Shown: positions 18,260 through 27,098, counted from the stretch's first letter. The stretch is DNA of 64,000 bases from Mobilitalea sibirica (GCF_015999265.1 NZ_JAEAGR010000004.1:124001-188000); one strand, 5' to 3'. Notes: generated from the letters alone by a model not told the origin. Program-made: numbers and translations.

Positions 18260-20414
18260 TATAAATATACAACTTTCTCACAAATGGTAGTTTCTTCCAT
18301 GCTTTTTTCAATTTTGGCATAGCGTAATAATCTAGTCCTAATGTTCTACCTGCTCCAATTAATACAGCGATTCCGGCAAAGATCATCCAGAAGGTTCCCA
18401 GATATAAACCGGTTGTAGCCACAAACATAAATTGTAATACCAGTGACAATGCTGCTGCCGGTGTTGTAAATAATCCACCAATCAGGGCAAGACCGATTAA
18501 AATCTCTGCAAATACGATAAAGATCTGCATGGAAATCTGTATTCCATCATACGGTAAAATTGCATTCTTTATAAACCAATTCATAACTGGAATATCTAAC
18601 TTAAATGCATAGTCCATCAATGTGGAATGAGCGACTTCTTTACCTGTAACGAAGATTACTTTAAATAATCCTAAAAAGTTGAAGTTTATAAGAACTTCAC
18701 CGATTTTATCAATTACATCTCCGGCTCCACCGGTTACAACATCCGTAGCTGCTGATACCGCATCTGCTGCTGCCGCGGTTGCTGCTGCTACTGCATCTGC
18801 TGCAGGTGCCGCTGCTTCTACTGCTCCTGTTGCCGCTGCTACTGCATCTGTTGCCGCTGCTACTGCATCTGCTGCAGGTGCTGCTGCTTCTACTGCTCCT
18901 GATGCTGCACTCACCGCTTCCGCTGCTCCTGTTGCTGCAGAGGCTGCATCCGTAGTTCCTGATGTGCTAGCAACGCCAAGAATCTTATCATACCAAGCAT
19001 TGGCACCGCCAAAGAAACCGGTTAATTTCGGATCCTTAAGCCAACCTTCAAATACCTTAATAACACCTTCAAACAACCAAACTGCACCAAGCCATACCCT
19101 TATAGCAACTAATAAAAAGCTGGGTGTCTTATTGGAAAAATGTCCTCCGACAAAACTTCTGTTATTTCTGATCGTAAAGAATTCATGTTTCGCATAACTG
19201 AATACTTTATTCCATCCAAGTACCTGTATAAAATAAATTATGTTAATAAAATGTTTTGCAAACATAGCCAAGAAGGATGGCAAGCTAAACATATGATTGG
19301 GTAAACCAACATGGGCAACACCATAACGTCCCCCGATACATACCATAACTCCGTGGAAAGATGGTTTATATACTTCCATTTTACCCTTACCTAAAACTTC
19401 CGATACAATATTATGAGCAATCACATCAGCACATTGTTCACAGTTTTCAACCATCTGAGGAACCGGTCTTTCTTCCCCTTCCGGAATATAGAACATATTA
19501 TCACCTGCGATATATACGCTTTCATCTTTTGTGGAACGAAGATAAGAATCCACCTGCACACGGCCACCGCGGGTTAGCTCAAGATTTTTACCGGTCTCCT
19601 GGGTAATATCTGCACTTTGAATACCGGCAGCCCAGATTACGGTTCCTGCTTGATAACGAGTTACTTTATCGTTCTTCTTCAGCTCGATAAAATCACTTCC
19701 AATGGCGGATACTGCTGAGCTAAGCATAAGCTTAATACCCATCTTTTCCATCCGTCTTGTAACCTTAGCAGAAAGCTTCTCCGGTAAATTCGGAATCGGT
19801 CTGTCTAAAAAGTCTATATCAAATAATGAAACTTCACTTCTGTCAATACCATGCTTTTCGCAAAGTATTGGTACATACTCAGCTAACTCACCGATCATTT
19901 CTACACCGGTAAAACCTGCCCCTACCACATAGAAGGAAAGTAATCTCTTTCTTTCTTCTGCATCCGGTTCGCAAGCAGCAACTCTAAAGGTATTATGGAT
20001 ATGTTCTCTTAAATTAACAGCATCCTCATAGGACCATAATTTCCATGAGAATTCCTCTGCTCCGGGAACCCCGTAAAAAGTAGGTTTGGATCCTGCAGAT
20101 AAAACTAAATAATCATAAGTATAGGACTCATTGGCTCCAACCACAGTTTTACTATCTAAGTCTATAGAAGTAACAGTGTCAAGCTTTACATCTACCCGAC
20201 GCTTTGCAAAAACTTTTTTCAGGCTGATTTTGATACTGTCCTCATCTACACGGTTTGCAGCCACTTCATGAAGCTCAGTCAGCATAGTATGGAATGGATT
20301 TTTATCAATAATGGTTATGCTGATATCTGAATGCTTCTTAAATTTCTTAGCTAATTTTTTTGCTGTCAAAATTCCGGAATATCCGGCACCGACAATCACA
20401 ATTTTCTTTCCCAT
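18252..20414 (-). CDS. ndh2: Type II NADH dehydrogenase with C-terminal membrane domain (Ndh2-like)
   Basis: A 720-residue flavoprotein. Residues 1-400 are an NDH-2 module: FAD-binding VIVGAGYSGILTAKKL, a second nucleotide site FYVVGAGFTGVEMIGEL (NADH), and YIAGDN near 310. The C-terminal part has several hydrophobic helices resembling DoxX-type membrane segments, as in Listeria Ndh2 of extracellular electron transfer. It should pass electrons from cytoplasmic NADH to (demethyl)menaquinone. Unusually, residues about 485-565 are an Ala-rich low-complexity insert inside the membrane part (see repeat entry). The start follows AAGGAG. A Rex-like operator lies 56 bases upstream. Confidence 0.88.
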   Translation of the reverse strand: MGKKIVIVGAGYSGILTAKKLAKKFKKHSDISITIIDKNPFHTMLTELHEVAANRVDEDSIKISLKKVFAKRRVDVKLDTVTSIDLDSKTVVGANESYTYDYLVLSAGSKPTFYGVPGAEEFSWKLWSYEDAVNLREHIHNTFRVAACEPDAEERKRLLSFYVVGAGFTGVEMIGELAEYVPILCEKHGIDRSEVSLFDIDFLDRPIPNLPEKLSAKVTRRMEKMGIKLMLSSAVSAIGSDFIELKKNDKVTRYQAGTVIWAAGIQSADITQETGKNLELTRGGRVQVDSYLRSTKDESVYIAGDNMFYIPEGEERPVPQMVENCEQCADVIAHNIVSEVLGKGKMEVYKPSFHGVMVCIGGRYGVAHVGLPNHMFSLPSFLAMFAKHFINIIYFIQVLGWNKVFSYAKHEFFTIRNNRSFVGGHFSNKTPSFLLVAIRVWLGAVWLFEGVIKVFEGWLKDPKLTGFFGGANAWYDKILGVASTSGTTDAASAATGAAEAVSAASGAVEAAAPAADAVAAATDAVAAATGAVEAAAPAADAVAAATAAAADAVSAATDVVTGGAGDVIDKIGEVLINFNFLGLFKVIFVTGKEVAHSTLMDYAFKLDIPVMNWFIKNAILPYDGIQISMQIFIVFAEILIGLALIGGLFTTPAAALSLVLQFMFVATTGLYLGTFWMIFAGIAVLIGAGRTLGLDYYAMPKLKKAWKKLPFVRKLYIYND
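18715..18960 (-). repeat. Ala-rich internal repeat in ndh2
   Basis: The coding DNA contains repeated blocks of GCTGCTACTGCATCTG- and TGCTGCTTCTACTGCTCC-type, giving peptide units such as SGAVEAAAPAADAVAAAT. A unit of roughly 20-23 residues occurs about three to four times with partial copies. Such repeats can expand or contract by slippage and lengthen a loop between membrane helices. Confidence 0.7.
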
Positions 20415-20469
20415 ATCTTCTCCTTACTAATCTTAATCTTAAGATATTTTCGACATTTCCTCAAATAAA

Positions 20470-20487
20470 TTGTTAAAATTCTAACAC
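20470..20487. promoter_or_regulatory. Rex-like redox operator upstream of ndh2
   Basis: TTGTTAA-AATT-CTAACAC matches the clostridial Rex operator pattern TTGTTAA-N4-TTAACAA at all but two positions. It lies between the predicted promoter and the ndh2 start. Rex is a NADH/NAD+ sensing repressor, which suits an NADH dehydrogenase operon. Motif-based only. Confidence 0.45.
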
Positions 20488-20546
20488 TTTATTTCAAGAA
20501 ATAATGATGGTAACAATAAAAATGCAAATTACCTCAATCCTTATAT

Positions 20547-20575
20547 AGTATAGCATAACAATTCCTATTTGAAAA
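20547..20575 (-). promoter_or_regulatory. Possible promoter of ndh2-dmkB-dmkA
   Basis: On the minus strand TTTTCA (20570-20575) and TATACT (20547-20552) are 17 bases apart; the -35 box is weak. The leader to the ndh2 start would be about 125 bases and contains the Rex-like box. Confidence 0.35.
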
Positions 20576-20725
20576 CTGGAAAATAGAAAAATAGTAAAAA
20601 TGCCTACTAAAAATTCTATAATACTACATTTAACAACATTTCTACCAAAATCATCACTTCATCTCAATAAAATATTATTTCCACTTTGTAAAAACTTATT
20701 GATTATATACCAAAACATCAAAAGA

Positions 20726-20772
20726 AGGAGCTATATCACAAACAGGAGAAGGTTTGTTCTGATATAGCTCCT
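20726..20772 (-). terminator. Strong hairpin after the esterase gene
   Basis: A 13-base perfect stem (AGGAGCTATATCA paired with its complement) with an inner CAAAC/GTTTG stem. On the minus strand it is followed by a T-rich stretch and lies between the esterase stop and the ndh2 promoter. Apart from this, the Rex box and the promoter, the 20415-20862 gap shows nothing else. Confidence 0.55.
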
Positions 20773-20862
20773 AAATCTATAGTATTTTTCTATACTATCT
20801 AACTCTAGGCGAAGTGTTCCTAAGTTTCTTATTCGTCTAACGTTATTTTATTTTTATCTTTA

Positions 20863-22065
20863 TTATTCTTCGAACTCCAAATTTTCAGTAAAATATGGAA
20901 CAAAATATGTTCTTATAAAATTACTGGGAATGGTATGACCGGCACTTAACTGTGTCAACGTATGCTCTACACCTTTTTTTGTTAATATTTCAGAGAAGTT
21001 TTCACAGCCTTCAGGAATCCATTTATAATAATCAAAGGTTCCATATATCACATGGATTGCCTTTAAGGGTATCTTTTTCTCTAAATAAGCATCTATTTTT
21101 TCTTCCAAATTACTAAATCCGGTTTCCCATTTTTCAATAATTGCGTTATCTGCTTCAGTACCATCCATCTTCGGAATGTCACATAGGTTCTCATTATCTT
21201 CATTCGGGGCAAAGGTCTGGCCATAGCATTGTTTGAAGGTAGAGTCACCTGTCCAAGAATCCATCGCGATATCCATAGACCCCTCTTTTAATAAACCCGG
21301 CGTAACTGAAAGCACGGAAGAAAAGATATCAGGATTTCGCAGTGCGAGATTAATACTTGCGAATCCACCCATGGAATATCCAACAGTTGCTCTGGACTCC
21401 GATTTTGGTATAGTTTTATAATTTTCATCAATATATGGAACGATTTCTTTAATAATATAGTCTTCCCACATACCGCTTACTGGAGAGTTCACCCAGAAAG
21501 ATCCTTGAGATTTATTTTTTCTGCTGCCATCTACTTCAACGACTATAAATTCCTTGTTCTCAGGTAAGGCCATATTCATATCTAAGCTACTTTGATAAGT
21601 ACTTAAAAAACGCATATGATCCCCAAAGCCATGGAAATAGTATACCACAGGATATCTTTTATCAGACTGATAGTAACTTGGAGGCAGATAGATATTTAGA
21701 TCCTTCGTTCCATCGCAGGGATCCAATGCTTGTGTGATTGCCTCTGATGTAAACGTGGTTCTAATATAATGCTCTCCTTCTACTACATCTGCATCCTCTT
21801 CTTCCCTAACCGCCGAAGTATCGGAAGTCTCTATTGGTTCATCTGCTATGTCTATGGAAGTAGCTTCATCGGGCTCATTCTTAGATCCGGATGTCTCTTC
21901 AACATCCGTTTCAGCCTCTGCCCCTGTTGTCCCTTCCTCAGCATTCTGCTCCTCTATTACTGCATTCGTATCATTTTTATTGGTTTCTACATCATCTTTC
22001 TTACAGGCACCAAAGCTAAAAATCATGATAAGGCAACCTATTATAATGAAATATTTCTTATTCAT
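20863..22065 (-). CDS. Esterase-family (PF00756-type) lipoprotein
   Basis: A 400-residue secreted lipoprotein (lipobox FSFGAC), then an acidic Glu/Thr/Asp-rich linker to about residue 100 and an alpha/beta-hydrolase esterase D-like domain. The segment LNIYLPPSYYQSDKRYPVVYY and HGFGD are typical, the nucleophile Ser is in GYSMGG, and the catalytic His is in SAGHTIPSNF near the C terminus. Relatives include feruloyl/acetyl-xylan esterases attached to plant-polysaccharide degradation, but the substrate cannot be told from sequence. I choose the ATG at 22065 because an AGGAGGA site precedes it. Divergent from the AraC gene. Confidence 0.85.
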   Translation of the reverse strand: MNKKYFIIIGCLIMIFSFGACKKDDVETNKNDTNAVIEEQNAEEGTTGAEAETDVEETSGSKNEPDEATSIDIADEPIETSDTSAVREEEDADVVEGEHYIRTTFTSEAITQALDPCDGTKDLNIYLPPSYYQSDKRYPVVYYFHGFGDHMRFLSTYQSSLDMNMALPENKEFIVVEVDGSRKNKSQGSFWVNSPVSGMWEDYIIKEIVPYIDENYKTIPKSESRATVGYSMGGFASINLALRNPDIFSSVLSVTPGLLKEGSMDIAMDSWTGDSTFKQCYGQTFAPNEDNENLCDIPKMDGTEADNAIIEKWETGFSNLEEKIDAYLEKKIPLKAIHVIYGTFDYYKWIPEGCENFSEILTKKGVEHTLTQLSAGHTIPSNFIRTYFVPYFTENLEFEE

Positions 22066-22319
22066 ATAGTCCTCCTTTTTTTGTTTTACAACAATACACA
22101 CGGTATTATATAATAGACACAAAAGAAAAAATTAACATTTCGTGCTATATGAGCAGAAAAACACCTTGAAAATTATAGCAAAAACAGTAAAAAATCTATA
22201 ACGAAACAATCGATCGAATTACAATCTGTGTTCCAAAAATGAGATTAAAAGAGTTCACTACGGATTATTTTATTTATTCAAGTTTTGTTCATATTGAAAA
22301 ACAAATGGAGGCTAGGGTT

Positions 22320-23225
22320 ATGAATTCCAACCAGATATCCAAATTAGAATATACCATTGAGACAATTGAAAAGCACATGGATCAACCGCTTAATTTGAAT
22401 GATTTGTCAAAAAAAGTTGGTCTCTCCAAGTTTCATTTGCAAAGACTATTTAAGGCTCTTGTAGACAAGTCCCTAATGGCATATATCAGAGGAAGAAGAT
22501 TAAGCAACAGTCTTCATGATTTATTACATACCAATATGAACATTCTTGATATTGCTGTAAAATATCAATTTGATTATGAACAATCCTTTATTAGAGCATT
22601 CCAAAATCGATTTCACATAACACCGGCAAAATACCGAAAACTGCGACACGAGTTACCAATTGAACAAAAGATAGACATAACAACCTTAACCGGTATAGAA
22701 CAAGGGTTTATAATACAACCCCGCATGGTTATCAAGCCCGGCTTTTATATTCAAGGTATTATGGATGAGATCTTTCACGAACAAAATATGATTGAGTTAA
22801 CAACGAATCGACTAGCTATGTTGTTTCATAAAGAGTATTTGCCGATTGTCCCAAATAAAGTTCATGAGCATGTCTATCTGGCTATCGTTGAATACCGCCC
22901 CGTATCTACCATAAGTAATGATTATATTCCATGTGTGGAAACCTCAATAATCAACACAGTAAATCCTCCTTTTGTTACTAGAACGATACCTTCTCAGGAA
23001 TATGCCGTATTTCGTTATGTAGGCTTTCATTCACCCTATGAATTAACCTATAAAACCATGAAAGAATTCTATGATTATACAGACTACTGGGTCATGTCAA
23101 CAAAGCTAAAACAAGCCCAAAATTATCATTTTGAAAGAATGGATCTATCCATATGCAGAGAGGATTACTGTGAGATGGATATCTATATACCAATAAGAAC
23201 TGAGAATGACACAACATATCTATAG
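22320..23225 (+). CDS. AraC-family regulator with C-terminal GyrI-like effector domain
   Basis: A 301-residue regulator. Two helix-turn-helix motifs of the AraC type occupy residues about 1-105 (LNLNDLSKKVGLSKFHLQRLFKAL; second motif SFIRAFQNRFHITPAKYRK). A GyrI/BmrR-like small-molecule-binding domain follows, with the usual strand TIPSQEYAVFRYVGFHSP and the C-terminal MDIYIPI. These proteins commonly activate drug-efflux or stress genes; the convergent MATE pump at 23444 may be a target, but nothing proves it. The ATG at 22320 has GGAGG 8 bases upstream; an earlier in-frame start at 22239 has none. Confidence 0.85.
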   Translation: MNSNQISKLEYTIETIEKHMDQPLNLNDLSKKVGLSKFHLQRLFKALVDKSLMAYIRGRRLSNSLHDLLHTNMNILDIAVKYQFDYEQSFIRAFQNRFHITPAKYRKLRHELPIEQKIDITTLTGIEQGFIIQPRMVIKPGFYIQGIMDEIFHEQNMIELTTNRLAMLFHKEYLPIVPNKVHEHVYLAIVEYRPVSTISNDYIPCVETSIINTVNPPFVTRTIPSQEYAVFRYVGFHSPYELTYKTMKEFYDYTDYWVMSTKLKQAQNYHFERMDLSICREDYCEMDIYIPIRTENDTTYL

Positions 23226-23238
23226 AAAACGTAAAAAT

Positions 23239-23427
23239 AGGGCTGTTGTAGAATGGAGTTTCGGGAGTATACTTGCCGTAATACACTGTTTGACGGACAC
23301 ATCGTTGATATGTCTGCCAATTCAGCGATCAAATATGTTCGATTATGGCAGACATAATTGATGGTGTGTCCGTCAAACGTGTGTGAGGTAAGTCATACTC
23401 CCAAAATACCCATTCTACAACAGCCCT
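23239..23427. repeat. Long palindromic element C (AGGGCTGTTGTA-ended family)
   Basis: About 189 bases with perfect 18-base ends (23239-23256 and 23410-23427). Inner arms pair GGGAGTAT with ATACTCCC, TTTGACGGACAC with GTGTCCGTCAAA and ATGTCTGCCA with TGGCAGACAT. The left block TAATACACTGTTTG and the right block CGTGTGTG match element A, while the paired bases next to them differ. It lies between convergent AraC and MATE genes. Confidence 0.85.
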
Positions 23428-23443
23428 TCGGTTTCTTATCTTT

Positions 23444-24907
23444 TTAGATGGCAACTTTCTCTTCTGCTTCCAAAATCCCATCCTCTTTTTCATTCTTATG
23501 AAAATGTATGATTTTCCTTCTCCAACGTCCAGAAAAATAAAACCATAGATTTAATATGATAGAACTGGTAGTAGCTAGAGGTATGGCTAAGCCGATACCA
23601 TAAAGACCAAAACCAAAGAAATCTCCAAGTAAATAGGCCATTGGCGCTCTTACAATAATACCTGCTAATATATTACTGAATAAGGAATAGGTCGTATGTC
23701 CCGCTCCGATAAACAAGCCGTTCAAACTAAAGGCAATTGGCACCAACAGATAGTCGATACTGAAGGCATCCAGATATGGAAGCCCTGCTTGGATTAATTC
23801 TTCCTCGTTACCAAAAATACTGATAATCTGCGCAGGAAACATTCTTGTTAGAACGAAAATAATGTAAGAGATGATACCTGACATTATCATACCGGTGATA
23901 AATGTTTTCTTTGCCCTGTCTTCCCTGTTGGCTCCAAGATTCTGCGCACACATAGTAGAAATCGCTGCATTCATTGCAATTGCAGGCAGAATGGCAAACC
24001 CATTGTATTTATTAATTGCTCCTACTGCAGCTGATGCCGTAACGCTAATGGAATTCACCAAAGTTGTCATAACCAAAAACGAAAAGTTAGATATCAGGTA
24101 TTGAAACGAAATTGGTATCCCAAGCTTAAGTATCATTGCCAGCTGTGTCCTATCAATACGATAAGACTTTATATGAAAGTCAAATACAAACTTTCTCTTA
24201 ATCAAATATAAAGCACATAAAAGCATGCTGATGCCTTGAGAAAATACAGTAGCAATCCCGGCTCCCGTTGCCCCCATAGAAAATATTCCAACCAGTATTA
24301 AATCCAATACCACATTTGTCGCACATGCAATTGAGATAAAGTATAAAGGACTTCGGCTGTCTCCCATACCTCTCATGATTGCACTTAAAGCATTGTAGCC
24401 AAATATAAATAACGTCCCAAAGGAAGTAACCGTCAGGTATCTTCCGGCTTCAGGAAAGGATTCTCCCGGGGTTTTAATTAATCTCAAGATTGGGCCATAC
24501 AGCATCAACATTGTTACCGTCATCACAACAGCTAATATCATTAAGGAAGTTAATAGAGTTCCTATCACCTTCTTAAGTTTTTCAGTCTTTTGTGCTCCAA
24601 CCGATTGTGCAATCAAGACGGTTGCGCCCGCACTTAAACCCACTGCCAGATTGGTCATCAGCATCGTAACCTGGCCTCCGATATTCACTCCTGACATACT
24701 GACCGTACCACTGAATTGTCCGACAATAATCATATCGGCTACACTGTATAAAGTCTGTATCATATTAGATATGATGAAGGGAAGGGCAAAGAGAAACAAC
24801 TGTTTTACTACATTGCCCTGGGATAAATTATTCTGTTTATATTCTGTCTTTTCCACTGTATTATCCTTATACTTTCTATGTATTATAAAATGTTCACGCA
24901 ATATCAT
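23444..24907 (-). CDS. MATE-family multidrug/Na+ efflux transporter
   Basis: A 487-residue inner-membrane protein with about twelve hydrophobic helices in two six-helix halves, the MATE layout. The N-terminal helix block LFLFALPFIISNMIQTLYSVADMIIVGQFSG is family-typical, and the repeat half has QYLISNFSFLVMTTLVNS and GAINKYNGFAILPAIAMN. It would export cationic compounds using H+ or Na+. The start is uncertain: ATG at 24907 has no clear ribosome site, whereas GTG at 24856 follows AAGGATAA. Convergent with the AraC regulator; element C separates them. Confidence 0.88.
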   Translation of the reverse strand: MILREHFIIHRKYKDNTVEKTEYKQNNLSQGNVVKQLFLFALPFIISNMIQTLYSVADMIIVGQFSGTVSMSGVNIGGQVTMLMTNLAVGLSAGATVLIAQSVGAQKTEKLKKVIGTLLTSLMILAVVMTVTMLMLYGPILRLIKTPGESFPEAGRYLTVTSFGTLFIFGYNALSAIMRGMGDSRSPLYFISIACATNVVLDLILVGIFSMGATGAGIATVFSQGISMLLCALYLIKRKFVFDFHIKSYRIDRTQLAMILKLGIPISFQYLISNFSFLVMTTLVNSISVTASAAVGAINKYNGFAILPAIAMNAAISTMCAQNLGANREDRAKKTFITGMIMSGIISYIIFVLTRMFPAQIISIFGNEEELIQAGLPYLDAFSIDYLLVPIAFSLNGLFIGAGHTTYSLFSNILAGIIVRAPMAYLLGDFFGFGLYGIGLAIPLATTSSIILNLWFYFSGRWRRKIIHFHKNEKEDGILEAEEKVAI

Positions 24908-24976
24908 AGCACATAATGCCCCAGATTACTATAACAAATAATACTAAGTTAACATAAGAAAATGCAATGCGATATA

Positions 24977-25669
24977 TTATTTTAAATACGGCCTTCTATA
25001 TAAATCCCTTTTCTTTAACCCATTTTTCTTAGCAGCGCTAATCCACTCTCTGTCTGCGGCAAAAAGATAAAGTTTTCTGGGGAAATTTGGCTTGATAAAT
25101 CGATTTTCCATTGGTGACAGTTCCATCTTTATTATCATCTCAGACATTTGATCAAAAGCATTATATAATTCTGCTTTCGTCTTTTTCATAAAAGGTGCAT
25201 CAATCGTTCCAAGAAACATACCCCCTCCTCCAATCATTACACCAAATCCAAACAATGCACCTATCTGTCTGCTAAAGCTTTTGATTACACGAACCGCTTC
25301 CTCGTTAATATCAGGTTCTGGAAAACCGCAATTCACCACAGCAAAGATCTTTTGCTCCTTTTCTATCGTAAGGTTCTGTTTCATTAGGAACTGCTGATAA
25401 TCCTGTAAAAATCTCATAAGAATCCCCGGAAGACAGAAGATATATAACGGAAAGGTAAAGATAATAGCATCTGCCTGACTCATTTCCAAATAATCTTCTT
25501 GCGTTTTTCCTAACGTGATACTGTCCCTTACATTTATTCTGCCAACATCAATACCGGCTTCCTTCATACTGTTTTCCTGTAAATTAACAAATAATTCCGA
25601 AACGCTTTGATTACTCTTTATCTTAGGACTCCCATTTACCAAAATGACTCTTCTACTTACGATACTCAC
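24977..25669 (-). CDS. Flavodoxin-fold NAD(P)H-dependent FMN reductase-like protein
   Basis: A 230-residue flavodoxin-fold protein: ILVNGSPK phosphate-binding loop at the N terminus, DAIIFTFPLYIFCLPG flavin-contact segment and a second GFGVMIGGGGMFLGT loop. Such enzymes reduce FMN, quinones or act as NAD(P)H oxidoreductases. It overlaps the next gene upstream by 4 bases (25666-25669) and starts with GTG, so it is translationally coupled. With that gene it forms an operon divergent from a TetR gene, with TetR-type operators between. The substrate is not determined. Confidence 0.8.
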   Translation of the reverse strand: MSIVSRRVILVNGSPKIKSNQSVSELFVNLQENSMKEAGIDVGRINVRDSITLGKTQEDYLEMSQADAIIFTFPLYIFCLPGILMRFLQDYQQFLMKQNLTIEKEQKIFAVVNCGFPEPDINEEAVRVIKSFSRQIGALFGFGVMIGGGGMFLGTIDAPFMKKTKAELYNAFDQMSEMIIKMELSPMENRFIKPNFPRKLYLFAADREWISAAKKNGLKKRDLYRRPYLK

Positions 25670-26226
25670 AGCTCATCACCCACTCTCATCATATCAATGT
25701 TATTTAAACTTTCTAATAGTTTAGCTTGTGAATTCTTATATACAATCACATCCATAGATCTACGATGTTTTTTTACAATATCAACAACAAGTTCGGCATC
25801 CTCATCCTTTATATCCTCTGCATATGCTATGACAATCTGTCTTGGATATGATTTGTACCGAGAGGGATGCATGGTGGAACCATCCGGTCTGGTTATGAAG
25901 AAAGGAAGTACATTAGGCAACCAGCGGTCCAGAGCATTTTTTATATTAGCACTGAATTGACCGAATACTAATGGACTTAAACAAATCACAACATCACTGT
26001 TAATAAACTTATGATTGATCTGTGACATCGTATCATCAATGACACATTCTCCGGGTTTTTTTACCCAACATCCAAAACAACCCATACAAAAGGCGAGATC
26101 TTCCTTCCCTATCTTTATTTCATCTAATTCAAACTTCTTTTGTTCGAAATAATCTTTGATTGTATTATGTAGTTGTTCATAAATATCTGTCTGATACTCC
26201 TTATCAATTAATATTAATGCCTTCAT
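25666..26226 (-). CDS. Flavodoxin-fold iron-sulfur-type reductase
   Basis: A 186-residue flavodoxin-fold protein. The loop MGCFGCWVKKPGEC contains the close Cys cluster (CMGC...C...C) typical of iron-sulfur flavoproteins and related NADPH-dependent reductases, and CLSPLVFGQFSANIKNALDRW is the flavin loop. I place the start at 26226 behind GGGGGG; further upstream in-frame codons cover the operator region. It is the first gene of the TetR-controlled two-gene operon. Confidence 0.82.
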   Translation of the reverse strand: MKALILIDKEYQTDIYEQLHNTIKDYFEQKKFELDEIKIGKEDLAFCMGCFGCWVKKPGECVIDDTMSQINHKFINSDVVICLSPLVFGQFSANIKNALDRWLPNVLPFFITRPDGSTMHPSRYKSYPRQIVIAYAEDIKDEDAELVVDIVKKHRRSMDVIVYKNSQAKLLESLNNIDMMRVGDEL

Positions 26227-26245
26227 AGCATATCCCCCCTTTTTT

Positions 26246-26266
26246 AATGTTAACACTGTCAACTTC
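26246..26266. promoter_or_regulatory. TetR-type operator, site 1
   Basis: A 21-base partial palindrome of the same design as the next site (AATGTTAAC-ACT-GTCAACTTC; right half matches more weakly). It lies just downstream of the minus-strand -10 box. Confidence 0.5.
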
Positions 26267-26295
26267 AATATAGCACCCAATGTTTACTTTGTCAA
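26267..26295 (-). promoter_or_regulatory. Consensus promoter of the reductase operon
   Basis: TTGACA (26290-26295) and TATATT (26267-26272) on the minus strand, spaced by 17 bases. The -35 lies inside operator site 2 and site 1 directly follows the -10, so repressor binding would block it. Confidence 0.65.
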
Positions 26296-26299
26296 CATT
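26279..26299. promoter_or_regulatory. TetR-type operator, site 2
   Basis: A 21-base palindrome with halves AATGTTTAC and GTCAACATT. It overlaps the -35 boxes of both divergent promoters: minus TTGACA and plus TTTACT (26283-26288, followed 17 bases later by TATAAT at 26306-26311). Its start is 33 bases from that of site 1, about three helical turns. Confidence 0.65.
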
Positions 26300-26363
26300 A
26301 AATGTTATAATAAAGTAAGATAATTTAGAAATACACCAGATTAATCTTAAGAGGAGAGTTAAA

Positions 26364-26972
26364 ATGCCAAACAAAAGCTATCATCATGGAGATCTAAAAG
26401 CTGAACTAATACGGACAGGACTTAAATTATTGGATCAGGAAGGCTATGAAGCATTTTCCTTACGCAAGGTGGCAAAGGCCTGTAATGTCAGTCAAACTGC
26501 TCCCTATCGACATTTTAAGAATAAAGATGAACTAATTATTGCAATTGCTATGGAAGCAATGGGTGCCTTTAATGAGTGCCTTCAAAAAGCAGTGGATCAG
26601 CACCCTGACAATCCGAAGAAACAATTAACCGAAATGGGTATCGCTTATATACATTTTTTTGTGGAAAACCCGGAATATCTTCGTTTACTATTTTTAAGTG
26701 ATATGAGATATAAGATGAATGAGTATTTTTGTGCTCATCCTGAGTATTTTCAAAATGATCATCCTTTTCAAACTTTTTTTCAAACAATAGAACGTTATAA
26801 GGCAGCAGTCCCTTCATCAAATCAATCATTAGGCAAGGCGGAGTTGATGCTCTTTAGCTGGGGTTTGGTACATGGAATTTCCATTCTGATTGCCAATAAG
26901 GAGATTCCTTTGGAAGGAGATTATCTGTCAATGGTCAGAAAGATTGTAGAGAGCGAGAAGTTTTTGGATTAA
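26364..26972 (+). CDS. TetR/AcrR-family repressor
   Basis: A 202-residue TetR-family protein. The N-terminal helix-turn-helix SLRKVAKACNVSQTAPYRHF is typical of the subgroup with a WHG-type C-terminal domain (also KSYHHGDLKAELI at the start). It is divergent from the flavodoxin-fold reductases, and the two operators between them make it the probable autoregulated repressor of that operon. The ligand is unknown, perhaps a redox-active or electrophilic compound. Its promoter is TTTACT-N17-TATAAT. The start follows GAGGAG. Confidence 0.88.
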   Translation: MPNKSYHHGDLKAELIRTGLKLLDQEGYEAFSLRKVAKACNVSQTAPYRHFKNKDELIIAIAMEAMGAFNECLQKAVDQHPDNPKKQLTEMGIAYIHFFVENPEYLRLLFLSDMRYKMNEYFCAHPEYFQNDHPFQTFFQTIERYKAAVPSSNQSLGKAELMLFSWGLVHGISILIANKEIPLEGDYLSMVRKIVESEKFLD

Positions 26973-27098
26973 GAGAATATACTTTGTTTTATTAGAACCG
27001 TTTTGATTGTTCTGATATATAAATCAAACCTAATGATATAACATCGTATCATTAATGAGGATGATGCGATAATATAACAACAAATGGGGGTACTTAAG

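Noticed and set aside
18679-19197. Plus-strand Ala/Ser-rich ORF of 172 codons
   Set aside because: It is opposite the Ala-rich repeat of ndh2, where stop codons are rare on both strands.
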